Shown: positions 27,625 through 37,771, numbered from the stretch's first letter. The stretch is DNA of 41,211 nt from Bacteriovoracaceae bacterium (GCA_013141065.1 JABFRR010000020.1:1-41211); one strand, 5' to 3'. Numbers and translations: made by a program. The notes: generated by a model not told the origin, from the sequence alone.

Positions 27625-27857
27625 TAATCTACACCGCGATTATAGACTTCAGTTAATTCTAGCCACTTCTTCCTGCGCATTTCTTTTGTGTGGCCTGGAT
27701 TTGCATAAAGCCAGTGTTGAAATTCATCTCCTCTCGCTGTCATTGTAAATAAGCCGATAATACTTTCTAAACGGTCAGTTTTAATTCTTTTGCATTGATC
27801 TTCATCAAGATATTCACTCATTTTTTCAAGACCTATGAATTCCATGCTCATCGATCC
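27625..27857 (-). pseudogene. M3 oligoendopeptidase, middle fragment (part 2 of 3)
   Basis: On the minus strand the frame enters from the ISAs1 end with GGA TCG ATG AGC (GSMS), then MEFIGLEKMSEYLDEDQCKR, MTARGDEFQHWLYANPGHTK and WLELTEVYNRGVD, stopping artificially in the IS5-like end. SMSME and the D-E-F-x-H-W-x-Y block are M3 features following the zinc site. The 10 bases 27848-27857 duplicate 40248-40257, where part 1 ends. This proves that the two were one gene before ISAs1 insertion and later inversion. Confidence 0.85.
27848..27857 (-). repeat. ISAs1 target-site duplication (half 1)
   Basis: TCATCGATCC, which on the minus strand reads GGATCGATGA, next to the ISAs1 end at 27858. The identical sequence stands at 40248-40257 next to copy 3. 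Confidence 0.9.
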
Positions 27858-29154
27858 CAGGGGAAACGCATCTTAATTTCACTGAAGTAAAACATCCAAT
27901 AGAAAATCATTATCCCATCCGGCCTTAAGCATTTTTGTTCTGACTGAAAGTTTTTCAGTTTTACTTCTCATTATAACGATCTTTTTCACAAGACCCAACG
28001 CCAATTGCCTTATAGAAGAAAAATTAACAGCACTGTGTTCAACTCTACAGCGACAATCGTCTTCTCTCATTGTGACATCCAAATGCCAATGCAATAAATT
28101 CTCTACTTGCCAATGATCCTTAACTGCATTTAAAAATATTCAGAGCTTTCATCTCTACTGCTTATATAATATCTTTTTGAATTCTGAACTTCTCCTGTTT
28201 TCTGATCAATTCTTTCCGCACTAATTTCTATAATGGTTTTTAAATTTTTCCATTTTAATAATGGATTAACTCCCAATGAATAATCATCATTTTCTTTTAT
28301 TATTCTTACTGATCGTTTTTCAAACCGACCATGTTTTAGTTTTCTTTTTTCCTCAAAGCTTTCGGATTTGTTTTTTTGTCCACGTTGCTCATATTTTTCA
28401 AATCTTTCTTCAATTCTACTGTGTAATTTTTCTTGATTACTTTTTACACAAAATAAATAATCACCACCTTTGGAAACAATTTTATCAGCTATTTCAGTCT
28501 GACAATTTAAGGCATCAACACTAACAATTGTATCTTTTATATCCAGCGAATCCAAAAGCTCTGGGATTGCCGTTATTTCATTGCTCTTTTTATCTGTTTT
28601 CAACTGCCCTAATGACAATCCTAGGCCCGTTGAATAGGCATTAATAACATGAATTGTACGATCTCCCTTTCGCTTACTTCCCCGCAATGTTTTTCCATCA
28701 ATACAGATTTGTTTAACTTCATCTTTATTAAAACTAGACACCCAATTGGTAAAAATCTTGCAATGAATTCGGCATTAAAATCATAAAAATCTTCTAAATG
28801 TATCATGCGAAGGCACGCCATTTTCTAAGTTTAAAAACTTACTTAAAAATTCTAATTTTAGAGTGCCGTAAACTTCAATTTCATTCCATGATTTTGCACC
28901 ACAAATGACAGCACAGATTGCAATGATCATAATTGTTTCTAATGAATGTTTTTTTGTTCTATCAATTCTTGGATCTTCAATTGAACTAATAAAATCCAAC
29001 ATGAAAACTGGATCTACTTCTTTCTTTTTGTCACGATGCTCTCCTAAAAAAATAAGAAAAATCATCGCAAAAAAAAGACGAAAGGCCATCGTGCAGGGCC
29101 GTAAGTGGCCGAAAATAAATTATAACTGATTTAAATTAAGATGCGTTTCCCCTG
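27858..29154 (-). mobile_element. ISAs1-family element, copy 2 of 3
   Basis: The same CAGGGGAAACGCATCTTAAT ends as copy 1, 1297 bp. The left flank is M3 part 2; the right flank ATTTCTATAG leads to the LysR gene. The flanks do not match, but the left one matches that of copy 3, the mark of an exchange between copies 2 and 3. Confidence 0.9.
27879..29028 (-). pseudogene. ISAs1-family transposase, frameshifted
   Basis: This copy best preserves the middle of the transposase: ICIDGKTLRGSKRKGDRTIH and [20 protein letters not shown] with [20 protein letters not shown] (catalytic Asp), running to 28130. Lesions: one base lost from a T run at the start (near 29030) shifts the first codons, another near 28755, and one A lost near 28133 splits off the C-terminal frame HWHLDVTMREDDCRCRVEHS. 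Consensus over the three copies gives an intact protein of about 385 residues. Confidence 0.85.
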
Positions 29155-29289
29155 ATTTCTATAGGTGTAAGTAGTCCATCTGTTTGTTTTCATTTTGCCT
29201 CCGGATAAAAAGTTTATAAACCTAAAGAAAGGATTGAAAAAGAAACGTTTATGAAATATATGTTTCGATTATGGAAATATTTGAACTTA

Positions 29290-30606
29290 GGGCCTGTCAA
29301 AAAATAAGTGCTCATTCTTGAGTCAAGATTTAGAGTTGGGTTTTATCGTATAATTCCATTCGCCGTGAAAAGAATGTTTTAGTAAATTTATTTTTTCCAT
29401 TTCTTGCTTGGTAACTTCAATGCCCTTTTTATATGTCTTCTTATCAAGTCGGGCCTTAACTGATAACCCCGTTTTAGTTTTTGTAGAAGAAATTAAATTG
29501 ATAATTACTTCATACGAAAGTAATGGTTTTCCTCTCCAGTTTATACTGATAAAAGAAAATAATCTATGTTCTATTTTGTTCCACTTACTAGTTCCTGGAG
29601 GAAAATGACAGACTGTTATTTCAAGATTTTCTTTATTGGAAAGTTTTTGCACTTCTTTCTTCCAGAGTCTCGATCGATAACCATTACTTCCACCAGCATC
29701 GGCAAATATTAATAATTTATTTGAATCTGGATAGCGCTTAATTCCCATTTTCAACCACCACTGCCTAATGCTTTCAACAGCAAACTCCGCAGTGTCTGAA
29801 CTAATTCCAACATTCACCCAGCCTTTATTATCTGCAATATCATAAACTCCATACGGTACTGCTTTTGATACTTTTTTATCTGGAAAATCATGGCCATTAA
29901 CTTCAACAGGTTTTCCTTTTTTACTCAACTCCCTCACAACATTTTTATAATTCCCTACTGATTCTTTCTTTTTAGCATCGACTGATATTACGGGATCATT
30001 GTGCTTTAGAAATTTTTTTGCAATTTTATTAATATAAAGAAATTGCTTGTTGCGGTCTGGTTTGTCTGCGCCTTCTTTGGTTTTTTTATTTCCTTGGAGA
30101 CTATATTCCAGATCATGAAGTATTGAGGCTACTGTTTGATGACAGACATCCAACTTTTCTTTTTTTAAAGCATCGGAAATATTTCTTACACTTTTACAAG
30201 TCAATCGGAGTGGATTTTCAGGATCACCCCGTGTCTCTGGTTCAATAATCTCTTGCAAAATCTTTGTTAATTCGGGATTTGTTTCAGTAGATTTTTACGA
30301 CCACCGCCTTCTCGACGAACTGAAATTAATTTTTAGGTTTCTTTTTAGTTCTTTAATTCCACGCCGAATAGTTGATACTGCAACGCCAGAAATATCTGAT
30401 ATTATTTTTATTCCGCCGTAGCCTATAGACTCAGCTTCTGCCGCCAGCAAAATTCTCCGCTGTCGCTCATTGAGTTCAGGAAGTACTCCTGATAGTTTTA
30501 TTTTTAATTCATCCTGAAGTTTTTTATTCACTTCAATATGAAATCATATCTTTTTCGATTGGCCAAATATTATTTCAAGAATGATCACTTATTTTTTGAC
30601 AAGCCC
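29290..30606 (-). mobile_element. ISAzo13-family insertion sequence
   Basis: The ends are GGGCCTGTCAAAAAATAAGT and its near-complement ending TATTTTTTGACAAGCCC. Length 1317 bp. Direct repeats TTA at 29287-29289 and 30607-30609 show a clean insertion into the LysR gene, so this is one of the few elements here with undisturbed flanks. Confidence 0.9.
29323..30531 (-). pseudogene. ISAzo13-family transposase, frameshifted
   Basis: The N-terminal part (30531-30295) reads LPELNERQRRILLAAEAESI and VAVSTIRRGIKELKRN, an HTH. Small indels near 30330 and 30290 displace the frame (GGGRK / TETNPELTKILQEI). The long frame 30258-29323 then gives ETRGDPENPLRLTCKSVRNI, VISVDAKKKESVGNY (Asp), LLIFADAGGSNGYRSRLW (Asp) and CHFPPGTSKWNKIEHRLFSF (catalytic Glu), which are hallmarks of ISAzo13. 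Total is about 400 residues, normal. Two small lesions only. Confidence 0.85.
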
Positions 30607-31464
30607 TTAAGTACTTTTTAGCTGTTGCTCAGATCGAAAATCTCAATCGAGCAGCAGAAAACATTCACGTCTCTGCGGGCTCATTGAGTAAGGCCATTTC
30701 GCGCTTGGAAGCTGAATTACAGACTCCACTTTTTTTTAAATCAGGCCGTGGTATAAAGCTGACCCCTGAAGGAGTCTTTCTTAAGAAAAAAGCGGCGGTA
30801 TTGATTCAACTTGAAGAAGACACGCGTCTGGAGCTGACTGGACGAGAAATGGGAAGCTTGAATGTTTACATTGCCTCAGAAGAAATTTTGCAAACTGCTT
30901 ATGGAATTGAGATTGCAAAAAAAATAACAGCACATTTTCCCAAGTCTAGAATTCAGTTTTTAATCCGCAATGAGAAAACTTCAATTGAACAGGTCATAGA
31001 TGGTGATGCTCACTTTGCACTTATTACTGCAGATGCTCCAAGCGATGTAGCTTCAAGAGTTCTAGGTCAAGTTGAATTTAAGACCTGTGCTTCTAAGAAA
31101 CATCCTCTTGTTAAAAAATATGGATCAAAAAAAATTCCAGTTGAAGAACTTTTAGAACATTCTTTTGTCTCTCCTGATCAAGCAATACTTGGTCAGATTT
31201 CAAAATCTTCTTCATCTGATGGATGGCGAGATGATAAGTTTCCACGTCAAATCAGGTTTAAAGTTTGTGGATTAAAATTAATGGAGAATTTGATTCAAGA
31301 GGGGATGGCGCTAGGTTACTTACCAGATTATTTTATAAAAAATTCAAATCTCGTTCCTTTACAAATTTCTGGCTGTTCGTACACTTGTCGTCAAACAATT
31401 CGAATCATATCAAAAGAACCGAAAGCTTTAGGATGGATTAATGTGCTGTGGGATCAATTTTAAT

Positions 31465-31500
31465 TTTAAAAAGCTTCGAACTTAATCGAAGCTTTTTAAA
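31465..31500. terminator. Bidirectional terminator between LysR and SWIB genes
   Basis: A perfect 15-bp stem TTTAAAAAGCTTCGA / TCGAAGCTTTTTAAA with a 6-base loop, between genes that converge. It resembles the dispersed cassettes in design but not in sequence. Confidence 0.9.
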
Positions 31501-31506
31501 GATTTT

Positions 31507-31833
31507 TTATTCGATGTTAGCGCCAACAACAGAAGCCAATTGAAGCATGTTAATTGTCTGACCAAGTTGAAGGCCAGTAAAGTCTGTTACTTTACCAGAA
31601 GATTTGCTTGTCACTTTTGTTGCTTTAAAAAGCTTTAATAGTGTGTCGTCAGCTACAATATATTTTCCTGCACCTTCAGCTTTACCGTTTTCAGTTTTAG
31701 CTTGAAGTTTTTTTTCTTTAATATAATCCCAAAATTTTTGTGTAATTGCTGTTCTTGGTAATTCTGCAGCTCCGCAAAATGCTGCTAAATCAGTTTTAAG
31801 TTTTACTGGTTTATTTAATCCGACTTCTGACAT
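31507..31833 (-). CDS. SWIB/MDM2-domain protein
   Basis: 108 residues, intact, AGGAATACAAAC before the ATG. The domain covers almost the whole protein: LKTDLAAFCGAAELPRTAIT (about 12-31), QKFWDYIKEKKLQ (about 32-44), KYIVADDTLLKLF (about 57-69). It is the L-x-x-x-L-W-x-Y-I-K pattern with Phe in place of Leu. Bacterial SWIB proteins occur in Chlamydiae and Bdellovibrionota and are thought to act on chromosome structure or topoisomerase; here it is a stand-alone domain with a short hydrophobic C-terminal tail. Monocistronic. Confidence 0.9.
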   Translation of the reverse strand: MSEVGLNKPVKLKTDLAAFCGAAELPRTAITQKFWDYIKEKKLQAKTENGKAEGAGKYIVADDTLLKLFKATKVTSKSSGKVTDFTGLQLGQTINMLQLASVVGANIE

Positions 31834-32106
31834 GTTTGTATTCCTTCGTTATGTGTTAGTGAAAATGGTATCTTACAATTCATTAAGAGAAGCGACTATT
31901 GAATTTTAGACAAAAAAAGACTCGTTTAGAAATGAAGCCCACTAAAAATCTAAAATACTCACATAAGTCTATGTTTTTAGGTTTAAGTGAAAGTGCAGTT
32001 GAATTTAAACTTTGCAGGTTCTTCAATTTCTCTTCTTAATAAGATGAGAACTTGCTGTTCAAAGATGATTCATCTAATTTAAAAAGAATACAAATAAGGA
32101 TGACAT

Positions 32107-33813
32107 TTGAATGCAATAAACCAACCTTCTACTCTTGTGAAAACACTAAATGAACTTGCGCCAATGTCAGATTATTCACTGATAAACACGCTCACACCAG
32201 ATCCTGAAGCGACAAAAAACGGAGTCGACCACTTTCCACGACAAGTTTTCTCTGGGCACTATGTTCCAGTGAATCCTACACCTATCAAAGAACCACACTA
32301 TGTTGCTCACAGTAAGATTTTCTTTAGTGAACTGGGTTTGGATGATAGCTTGGCGCAAAACAAGGATTTTATCCGAATGTTTTCTGGGGATTTGTCGGAT
32401 GTGCCTCACCCTTTGCAAAAAATAGGTTGGGCAACGGGATATGCGCTTTCTATCTATGGGACTGAATATTATCAACAATGTCCCTTTAAAACTGGTAATG
32501 GCTACGGAGATGGTCGTGCCATTTCCATTCTTGAGGCAAACATCAAAGGACAACGTTGGGAAATGCAACTTAAAGGGGGCGGGAAAACACCCTACTGTCG
32601 TGGAGCTGATGGCCGTGCAGTTTTGCGCTCGAGTGTTCGCGAGTTTTTAGCTCAAGAACATATGAACTCCCTTGGAATACCAACTTCACGCTCATTAAGT
32701 TTAATCACTTCTAAGTCGGAAAAGGTAAAACGTCCTTGGTTTACACAAGGGTCGCACTCAAGAGATCCAGAAGTAATGATAGAAGAATCCGTCGCTATTA
32801 CGACAAGGGTTGCACATTCGTTTCTTCGGGTGGGCCAGTTTGAGCTTTTCGGGCGTCGAGCTAGCAAAAAAGAGCATACAGAGGCTTTAGTTGAGTTGAG
32901 CGCGATTGTGCTGCACTTGATTGATCGTGAATACAATGACGTAATTGATAAGAATTTATCTATCGAAAAAAAAGTAATTTTGCTAGCAGCCGAATTTCGC
33001 AATCGCCTTACATCTCTTGTGACAAATTGGATTCGCGTTGGATACTGCCAAGGAAATTTCAATAGCGACAACTGTGCGGCAGGTGGCTTCACGCTTGATT
33101 ATGGGCCATTTGGGTTCATGGATATGTTTGATCCAAAATTTCAGCCTTGGACAGGTGGTGGAGATCATTTCTCCTATTTTAATCAGCCTCAGGCAGCCGA
33201 ACGCAATTTTCATATGTTTTGTAAGGCACTGAAACCGATGATAGAGACAAATGAGAGTGCCCTTAATCAGTTAGAGGAGATTGAAAATGGCTTTTCTTTA
33301 GTGATGCAAGAAAAAATGGAAAAAATGTGGGCCAGTAAATTAGGTTTAAGTCAGTTTGAAGCAGAACTATATAAAGAACTTGTAATGCTTATGATGAAAA
33401 CTCACGTTGATTACACTATCTTCTTTCGAGAACTCTCTTCAATACCAACAGACATTACTCCATTCATAAAAAGTTTTTACAACGAATCGTTCTCAGATGA
33501 AAAGATCCTTAAAAGCTGGTCGCAGTGGCTAGATAAATGGAAATCACTTATCCATAATTCGCCACAATCACACGAAGCGCTTTCAGCGCAAATGAAACGT
33601 GTTAATCCAAAATACACTCTGCGAGAGTGGTTCCTTGTTCCAGCCTATCAACAAGCTGCTAATGGAGACTATAGTCTTATTGGGGAGTTGCAAGAAGTTA
33701 TGACAAATCCATACGAAGAACTTTCTTATGAGATGGAGCAGAAATACTATAGAAAAAAGCCCTCTCAATTCTTTTTAGTCGCTGGAATATCTCATGTCAG
33801 CTGTTCATCATAA
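32107..33813 (+). CDS. selO: SelO/YdiU protein adenylyltransferase (AMPylator)
   Basis: 568 residues, intact. I accept the TTG start at 32107 because AAGGATG lies 6 bases upstream. The pseudokinase core shows [20 protein letters not shown] and [20 protein letters not shown] (glycine-rich loop and Lys/Arg ligands, about 150-195), [20 protein letters not shown], and [20 protein letters not shown] with FMDMFDP (about 315-345; Asn and Asp metal ligands). The C-terminus ends SHVSCSS, where some SelO proteins place selenocysteine; here Cys (TGT). The family transfers AMP to Ser/Thr/Tyr of redox proteins. Monocistronic. Confidence 0.95.
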   Translation: MNAINQPSTLVKTLNELAPMSDYSLINTLTPDPEATKNGVDHFPRQVFSGHYVPVNPTPIKEPHYVAHSKIFFSELGLDDSLAQNKDFIRMFSGDLSDVPHPLQKIGWATGYALSIYGTEYYQQCPFKTGNGYGDGRAISILEANIKGQRWEMQLKGGGKTPYCRGADGRAVLRSSVREFLAQEHMNSLGIPTSRSLSLITSKSEKVKRPWFTQGSHSRDPEVMIEESVAITTRVAHSFLRVGQFELFGRRASKKEHTEALVELSAIVLHLIDREYNDVIDKNLSIEKKVILLAAEFRNRLTSLVTNWIRVGYCQGNFNSDNCAAGGFTLDYGPFGFMDMFDPKFQPWTGGGDHFSYFNQPQAAERNFHMFCKALKPMIETNESALNQLEEIENGFSLVMQEKMEKMWASKLGLSQFEAELYKELVMLMMKTHVDYTIFFRELSSIPTDITPFIKSFYNESFSDEKILKSWSQWLDKWKSLIHNSPQSHEALSAQMKRVNPKYTLREWFLVPAYQQAANGDYSLIGELQEVMTNPYEELSYEMEQKYYRKKPSQFFLVAGISHVSCSS

Positions 33814-33998
33814 ACATTATTAATCCAAGAATAATTGGTTCAGGTCTTGCAGTTCTTTTCTTGAAAGGTAAATGTATGATGAATACATTCGGATATTTGC
33901 TCAGGAGATTACTGTGAGGAATGTTTCAGGCAATAAATGATTGGGGCAATGTAGTACATAAATAACGGAATATGAGGCAAATAAAAAAAGGAAATATT
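33814..33998. other. Spacer after selO, no gene recognised
   Basis: 185 bp without long frames or a strong terminator; GTGAGGAATG near 33914 begins nothing recognisable. Transcription into 33999 would be possible. Confidence 0.4.
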
Positions 33999-34037
33999 AT
34001 GGAAGGTTTTATTGGAGATATTGAAGTTTTATACTGA
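33999..34037 (+). pseudogene. Start of a possible tail-collar-type gene, cut by IS630
   Basis: ATG at 33999 follows AAAAAAAGGAAATATT, a usable RBS, and encodes MEGFIGDIEVLY before TGA. MEGFIGEIR is a very common start of phage tail collar/microcystin-dependent-type proteins. The frame ends just where IS630 sequence begins, so this looks like a gene head severed by the IS. The match covers only about 7 residues, so confidence is low. No continuation is found beyond the IS at 35059. Confidence 0.3.
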
Positions 34038-34051
34038 AGCCAGTTAAGTTT

Positions 34052-35058
34052 TCAAGTGCCTACTGCTGAAAAATTATCAGTAATTAAAGTTGCAAGCTCT
34101 AATTCATACTTTCGTATTCCTCGAAAAAATGAGGCGCAAATTAATTTAAAATCTTTAAATTTTTCATAATACTGATTGTATAAAACTTTTTTCTTAAAAA
34201 ATTTCCATAAACGTTCTATAGGATTCAAGTTTGGACTATAGGCGGGCAAAAACACTATCTCAATATTTAATTTTTCGCCAGCTCTCTTACGGATAATGCC
34301 TTATTGCTTGGTCCACGATCTAAAATAAAATATATTTTCTCACCATTAGGATTTCTCTCTCTTAATGCTTTTAGAAAATTACATACTGAGATTTGATTTA
34401 TTGTATCGTAGCTATGAGTTACGATATCTAAGTCGTCAATAGAAATTGCCCCGAAGACATTGACGCGATTTCGACCTGAATTGGTGAAAACTTCTTTTTC
34501 TTCGCCTTTTCTAATCCACCCAGCAGAAAGGATTGTGTTATGAAGTGGATGAGTTGCATCGCCAAAGTAAATCTTTCCTTTTCCTTTGAGAGAATTGTAT
34601 TTTTCTATAAATTCTTCTTGGTCTTTTTCTTTGCTTTACCAGGTACGCCTTTTGCTTTTGAACGAAAATCCAAGCCGGTGAAGAAGGTTGTTGCAGCCAC
34701 TAATAGAGAATTTTACTTTATATTTTTAAAAATATGATTAACAACTTCTTTAGTTGAAGCAAAGATTCTATCGTCAAGTTCATTGGCAAGTTGAAATTCT
34801 TCAACAAGATTTAACTTTTGTTCTTTTGGTGCTGTATTCATCCAGAATTAGGCCTTCGATTCCACCTTCCATATAGCGTTTTCTGTAATTGGCAATGGAT
34901 CCTTCATCGAGAAATAAAAATTTAGAAATATCTTTGTACGTCTGATTATCATCTAAGAGTAAAATAACCCGAATCCTATCAGCGTATCTTTTTGAACGCT
35001 CAATTTGTAGCTCGTCAAGTAGTTCCTGTCTTTGGTCTTTGTTAAGAAATTTATACAT
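34052..35058 (-). pseudogene. IS630-family transposase, frameshifted
   Basis: The start is ATG 35058: MYKFLNKDQRQELLDELQIE, then SKRYADRIRVILLLDDNQTY with an HTH (KDISKFLFLDEGSIANYRKR). The middle (34800-34260) carries ILDRGPSNKAL-type and VFGAISIDDLD-type pieces of the DDE core in scattered frames. The C-terminus is FLPAYSPNLNPIERLWKFFK, containing the catalytic Glu and the family signature. Several frame changes are needed. Reconstructed length is about 335 residues, as usual. I could not define the element ends; the family targets TA. Confidence 0.75.
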
Positions 35059-35119
35059 GAAAAGTATAATAGTACTGCCATAACAATAGGCCAAATAATT
35101 TTTACTAGAAAATTAAATC

Positions 35120-35518
35120 ATGAGCAGTATAACTGAGGATAATAAGTATTTTCGAAAAGTTTTATACACCGGAAAAAAAATGCAATTGGTACTGATGTCA
35201 CTAAAAGAGGGCGAGGAGATTGGAGAAGAAGTTCATGTTGATCGTGATCAGTTCTTTCGAATCGAAAAAGGAAAGGGGGAAGTTGTTATCGATGGTAAAA
35301 AAACGCAAGTTGAAGAAGATTTCGCCTTTATTGTTCCTGCTGGCTCCAAACATAATGTAATCAATACGGGGGAAGGCCCACTTCAATTGTATACTCTTTA
35401 TGGCCCACCAGAGCACTTGGATGGGACCATACACAAAACGAAAGCTGATGCAGAAGCTTCAGATGAGCATTTTAATGGTAAAACGAGTGAACCTTATCAA
35501 GCTGAACAAAACCATTAA
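35120..35518 (+). CDS. Single-domain cupin protein
   Basis: 132 residues, intact. Cupin motif 1 is GEEIGEEVHVDRDQFFRIEK (His about 39, Gln and Glu-like ligands following); motif 2 is FIVPAGSKHNVINTG (His about 78). This is the conserved beta-barrel metal site, although motif 1 has Asp instead of the second His. The C-terminal tail DGTIHKTKADAEASDEHFNG is common in one group of cupins of unknown substrate. No clear RBS. It lies 9 bases upstream of the DUF2892 gene and probably shares its transcript. Confidence 0.85.
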   Translation: MSSITEDNKYFRKVLYTGKKMQLVLMSLKEGEEIGEEVHVDRDQFFRIEKGKGEVVIDGKKTQVEEDFAFIVPAGSKHNVINTGEGPLQLYTLYGPPEHLDGTIHKTKADAEASDEHFNGKTSEPYQAEQNH

Positions 35519-35527
35519 GGAGGATTT

Positions 35528-35770
35528 ATGAAAAAAAATATTAATGATTATGAAAGGATAATTAGATTTTTAGCCGGGGTCATTTTAACTTCTATGGCAT
35601 TTATAGGCCCTGCAAATTTATGGTTTTTACTTGGTATCATTCCCTTGCTTACTGGTTTAGTCGGAACTTGTCCGCTTTATTCTTTACTAGGAATGAGTTC
35701 TCGCAAAGATGATTCTACATCATCAATAAAGCCAGAACATTATATACACAAAAGTAGTTTGAACAAATAA
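35528..35770 (+). CDS. DUF2892 (YgaP-type) inner-membrane protein
   Basis: 80 residues with AAGGAGGATTT before the ATG. Two membrane segments: RIIRFLAGVILTSMAFIG (about 10-28) and LWFLLGIIPLLTGLVGTCPL (about 32-52), followed by YSLLGM. This is the DUF2892 pattern N-x-x-x-R-x-x-R...G-x-x-P-L-Y-x-x-L-G. Stand-alone proteins resemble the membrane part of the rhodanese YgaP. The Cys in GTCPLY is typical and may serve sulfur chemistry. Second gene of a pair with the cupin. Confidence 0.9.
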   Translation: MKKNINDYERIIRFLAGVILTSMAFIGPANLWFLLGIIPLLTGLVGTCPLYSLLGMSSRKDDSTSSIKPEHYIHKSSLNK

Positions 35771-35818
35771 AAACGATAACTCTTTTTTTAACAAGTCATT
35801 ATAGTAAAGTCCCTAGCT

Positions 35819-36175
35819 TTATTCGTTATGCCAGCTAATTTCTAATTTATTTCCGTCAGGGTCTTTTATGTAAAAAGAAGCAAATTCACCTTTTTCTGTA
35901 ATTAATTCTCTGACAATATTTACACCGGACGTTTTCATTTGTTCATGTATGCTTAAAACTTCTTCTTCGCGATCTAAGCAAAAACCAAGATGATACCATT
36001 CAGGAAATGAGGGAAGTTCATCTACTGGATCAACAGCAATTAAAAAATTACTAGAATTGGTAAGGAAGGCACCTTTGCCATGATCAAATTTCTTTTCAAA
36101 TCCAAAGTAGCATTTATAGAATTCTATAAAAGCTGAAAGGTTTTTTGTGCCTAAATGTACATGATTTAAGTTCAT
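35819..36175 (-). CDS. VOC-superfamily (glyoxalase fold) protein
   Basis: 118 residues, intact. NLNHVHLGTKNLSAFIEFYK, CYFGFEKKFDHGKGAFLTNS, then EWYHLGFCLDREEEVLSIHE and SFYIKDPDGNKLEISWHNE. DPDGNKLE is the classic second-unit motif with its Glu ligand; His in HVHLG is the first. Function unknown; possibly a paralogue of the gene at 23588. It starts 18 bases after the M23 peptidase stop and so may be its operon partner. Confidence 0.9.
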   Translation of the reverse strand: MNLNHVHLGTKNLSAFIEFYKCYFGFEKKFDHGKGAFLTNSSNFLIAVDPVDELPSFPEWYHLGFCLDREEEVLSIHEQMKTSGVNIVRELITEKGEFASFYIKDPDGNKLEISWHNE

Positions 36176-36193
36176 AAGTTTTTTCCCTATTTA

Positions 36194-36925
36194 TTACAAA
36201 GTTTTAATCCAATCTAAACTATTCGTGACTCTTGAACATTTAAAGTCCCTTGAATCAGTATTGAGCAAATTACAATTTTGCTGATTAGGCTGACAGGCAT
36301 TGAGTTTGAAAGGAGTAGAATTGGGAAGCCAACCTATATTATTTTTTAATGTATTGAAGCCTAAGTTTTTCCAATTGTAATGAACACTGAAATGCAAATG
36401 GCGGTTATTTTCACCTGTCCATCCAGTATTTCCTTCAATTCCTACCAGGTCTCCGATTTTAACTTTTTCACCAGTTTGTACTAAAACCTTATCAAGGTGA
36501 GCATAGAAGAGTAAGTAGCCATCCTCTCTCAGAATTTGTACGTAATTTCCGAATCCGTTTCCGCATTGATCATTTTGCGTCTTACATTCTGAATAACTTA
36601 TAACGACTCCTCCAGATCCAGCGATTACCTCTCCTGCACTAAAGTTTCTATTTGAGACGAGATCAAGGGCGAAAGCTGTATTTGTATAAGTGTGAGAGTT
36701 TCCATCTAGAGAAAGGTTTCCTTGATCACAGTAAATTCCGGCGGGGGCTTTCATTGGAAATACGATTGAAGGAATGAGGTCAGGATGGAGAATACATTGG
36801 GCTGATTGATTATCTATTTTAATACATGCTTCGTTGGTCTTACATGTGGAAATGCCGTAGACACAGCTTTGAGATAATACTCGTGAACTAAAAAATAAGG
36901 TAAAAATTGTAACGATGTATTTCAT
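36194..36925 (-). CDS. Secreted M23-family metallopeptidase
   Basis: The start is set at ATG 36925 (MKYIVTIFTLFFSSRVLS, signal peptide); a frame start at 36940 lies inside the IS21 end. 243 residues. After a Cys-rich segment (CVYGISTCKTNEACIKIDNQ) comes the LytM/M23 core: SHTYTNTAFALDLVS (metal His and Asp), VLVQTGEKVKIGDLVGIEGN, and RHLHFSVHY (H-x-H). It is probably a periplasmic peptidoglycan endopeptidase. The IS21 end lies 2 bases before the ATG, so native promoter and RBS are lost, and expression is doubtful or IS-driven. Confidence 0.85.
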   Translation of the reverse strand: MKYIVTIFTLFFSSRVLSQSCVYGISTCKTNEACIKIDNQSAQCILHPDLIPSIVFPMKAPAGIYCDQGNLSLDGNSHTYTNTAFALDLVSNRNFSAGEVIAGSGGVVISYSECKTQNDQCGNGFGNYVQILREDGYLLFYAHLDKVLVQTGEKVKIGDLVGIEGNTGWTGENNRHLHFSVHYNWKNLGFNTLKNNIGWLPNSTPFKLNACQPNQQNCNLLNTDSRDFKCSRVTNSLDWIKTL

Positions 36926-37021
36926 CGTGTATTCGGCCATGTAAAACTGAGACTACCGGCCACGTAAAACTGAGAGGCCAAATCGATATCGAAAACACCG
37001 ACGAATTAATTTAGTCCACTA

Positions 37022-37771
37022 CTAGCATTCCGCAGTTTCTCTTTCAAGTAGTTTTTTTCCGCCGCGTTCTTTAGCCTCTCTCAGACGCACAGAATCCCCC
37101 TCAAACATAAAAATTTCACAGTTGTGAGTGAAGCGATCAATCAGGGCCGCTGTCAGCTCTATTGAGCCAAAAACCTGTGTCCATTTTTCAAAACTTAAAT
37201 TTGTAGAAATCGCTATCGGCCCAACCTGATACCTCGTCGTGAAGACGTCAAAAAGAAGTCGGGCACCGTTATCGGAAAATGGAACAAAGCCAAGTTCATC
37301 GATAATAAGCAAGTCTGCCTTTTTTAATTTTTCCATAAAGCGACTCAATTTGTTTTCACTTTTACTTTCTTCAAGCTTGGTGACGAGAGTTGCAGCTGTA
37401 AAAAATAAAACGTCACAATCCATTCTGCACAGGTCTCTTCCGATACTAATGAGCGAATGAGTTTTTCCAAGACCCGTTTTCCCTATAAAACAAATATTCT
37501 TTCTTGTTTTTAAAAAATTGCCACTCGAAAGTTTTTTAATTTCAGTAAATGGAATTTTTGGATTCCTGTTGGTGTTGATTTGTTGCCAATCTCTTTCATA
37601 AGAAAATTTTGCAGTTTTTATTTTTTTTATCCCGGTTTGTAACTGTCTCTCCATAATTTCTGCCTCAAGAAGGCATTTTACAAAAGAGACGTTATCCATC
37701 TTACTCTTATTCAAATCGTCCAGTACATTCAATGCGCCTCTCATTTTTAATTTTAACAATGCTTCTTTCAT
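37022..37771 (-). CDS. istB: IS21-family helper ATPase IstB
   Basis: 249 residues, intact. The N-terminal helical part (MKEALLKLKMRGALNVLDDL) is followed by an AAA+ core with Walker A FIGKTGLGKTHSLISIG (about 94-110), Walker B ADLLIIDELGFVPF (about 150-163), and sensor region IAISTNLSFEKWTQVFG. It is a DnaC-like ATPase that assembles on DNA and stimulates IstA. Its start overlaps the istA stop as ATGA, the usual IS21 coupling. Confidence 0.95.
   Translation of the reverse strand: MKEALLKLKMRGALNVLDDLNKSKMDNVSFVKCLLEAEIMERQLQTGIKKIKTAKFSYERDWQQINTNRNPKIPFTEIKKLSSGNFLKTRKNICFIGKTGLGKTHSLISIGRDLCRMDCDVLFFTAATLVTKLEESKSENKLSRFMEKLKKADLLIIDELGFVPFSDNGARLLFDVFTTRYQVGPIAISTNLSFEKWTQVFGSIELTAALIDRFTHNCEIFMFEGDSVRLREAKERGGKKLLERETAEC

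Larger units (their letters stand above)
29271..31463 (+). pseudogene. LysR-family regulator, cut by an ISAzo13-family element
   Basis: The first codons lie at 29271 (ATG GAA ATA TTT GAA C). Removing the element 29290-30606 and one TTA gives MEIFELKYFLAVAQIENLNR, AAENIHVSAGSLSKAISRLE, a perfect LysR winged helix, in frame with the rest to 31463. The C-terminal effector domain (from about residue 90) is complete, ending KALGWINVLWDQF. The joined length is about 290 residues. The part after the IS could start only at an internal ATG (30684) and would lack most of the HTH, so the protein is inactive as a DNA binder. A hairpin terminator follows. Confidence 0.9.

Noticed and set aside
23588..36175. 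The two VOC genes as an antibiotic-resistance pair
   Set aside because: They share only the general fold motifs; nothing ties them to bleomycin or fosfomycin resistance.
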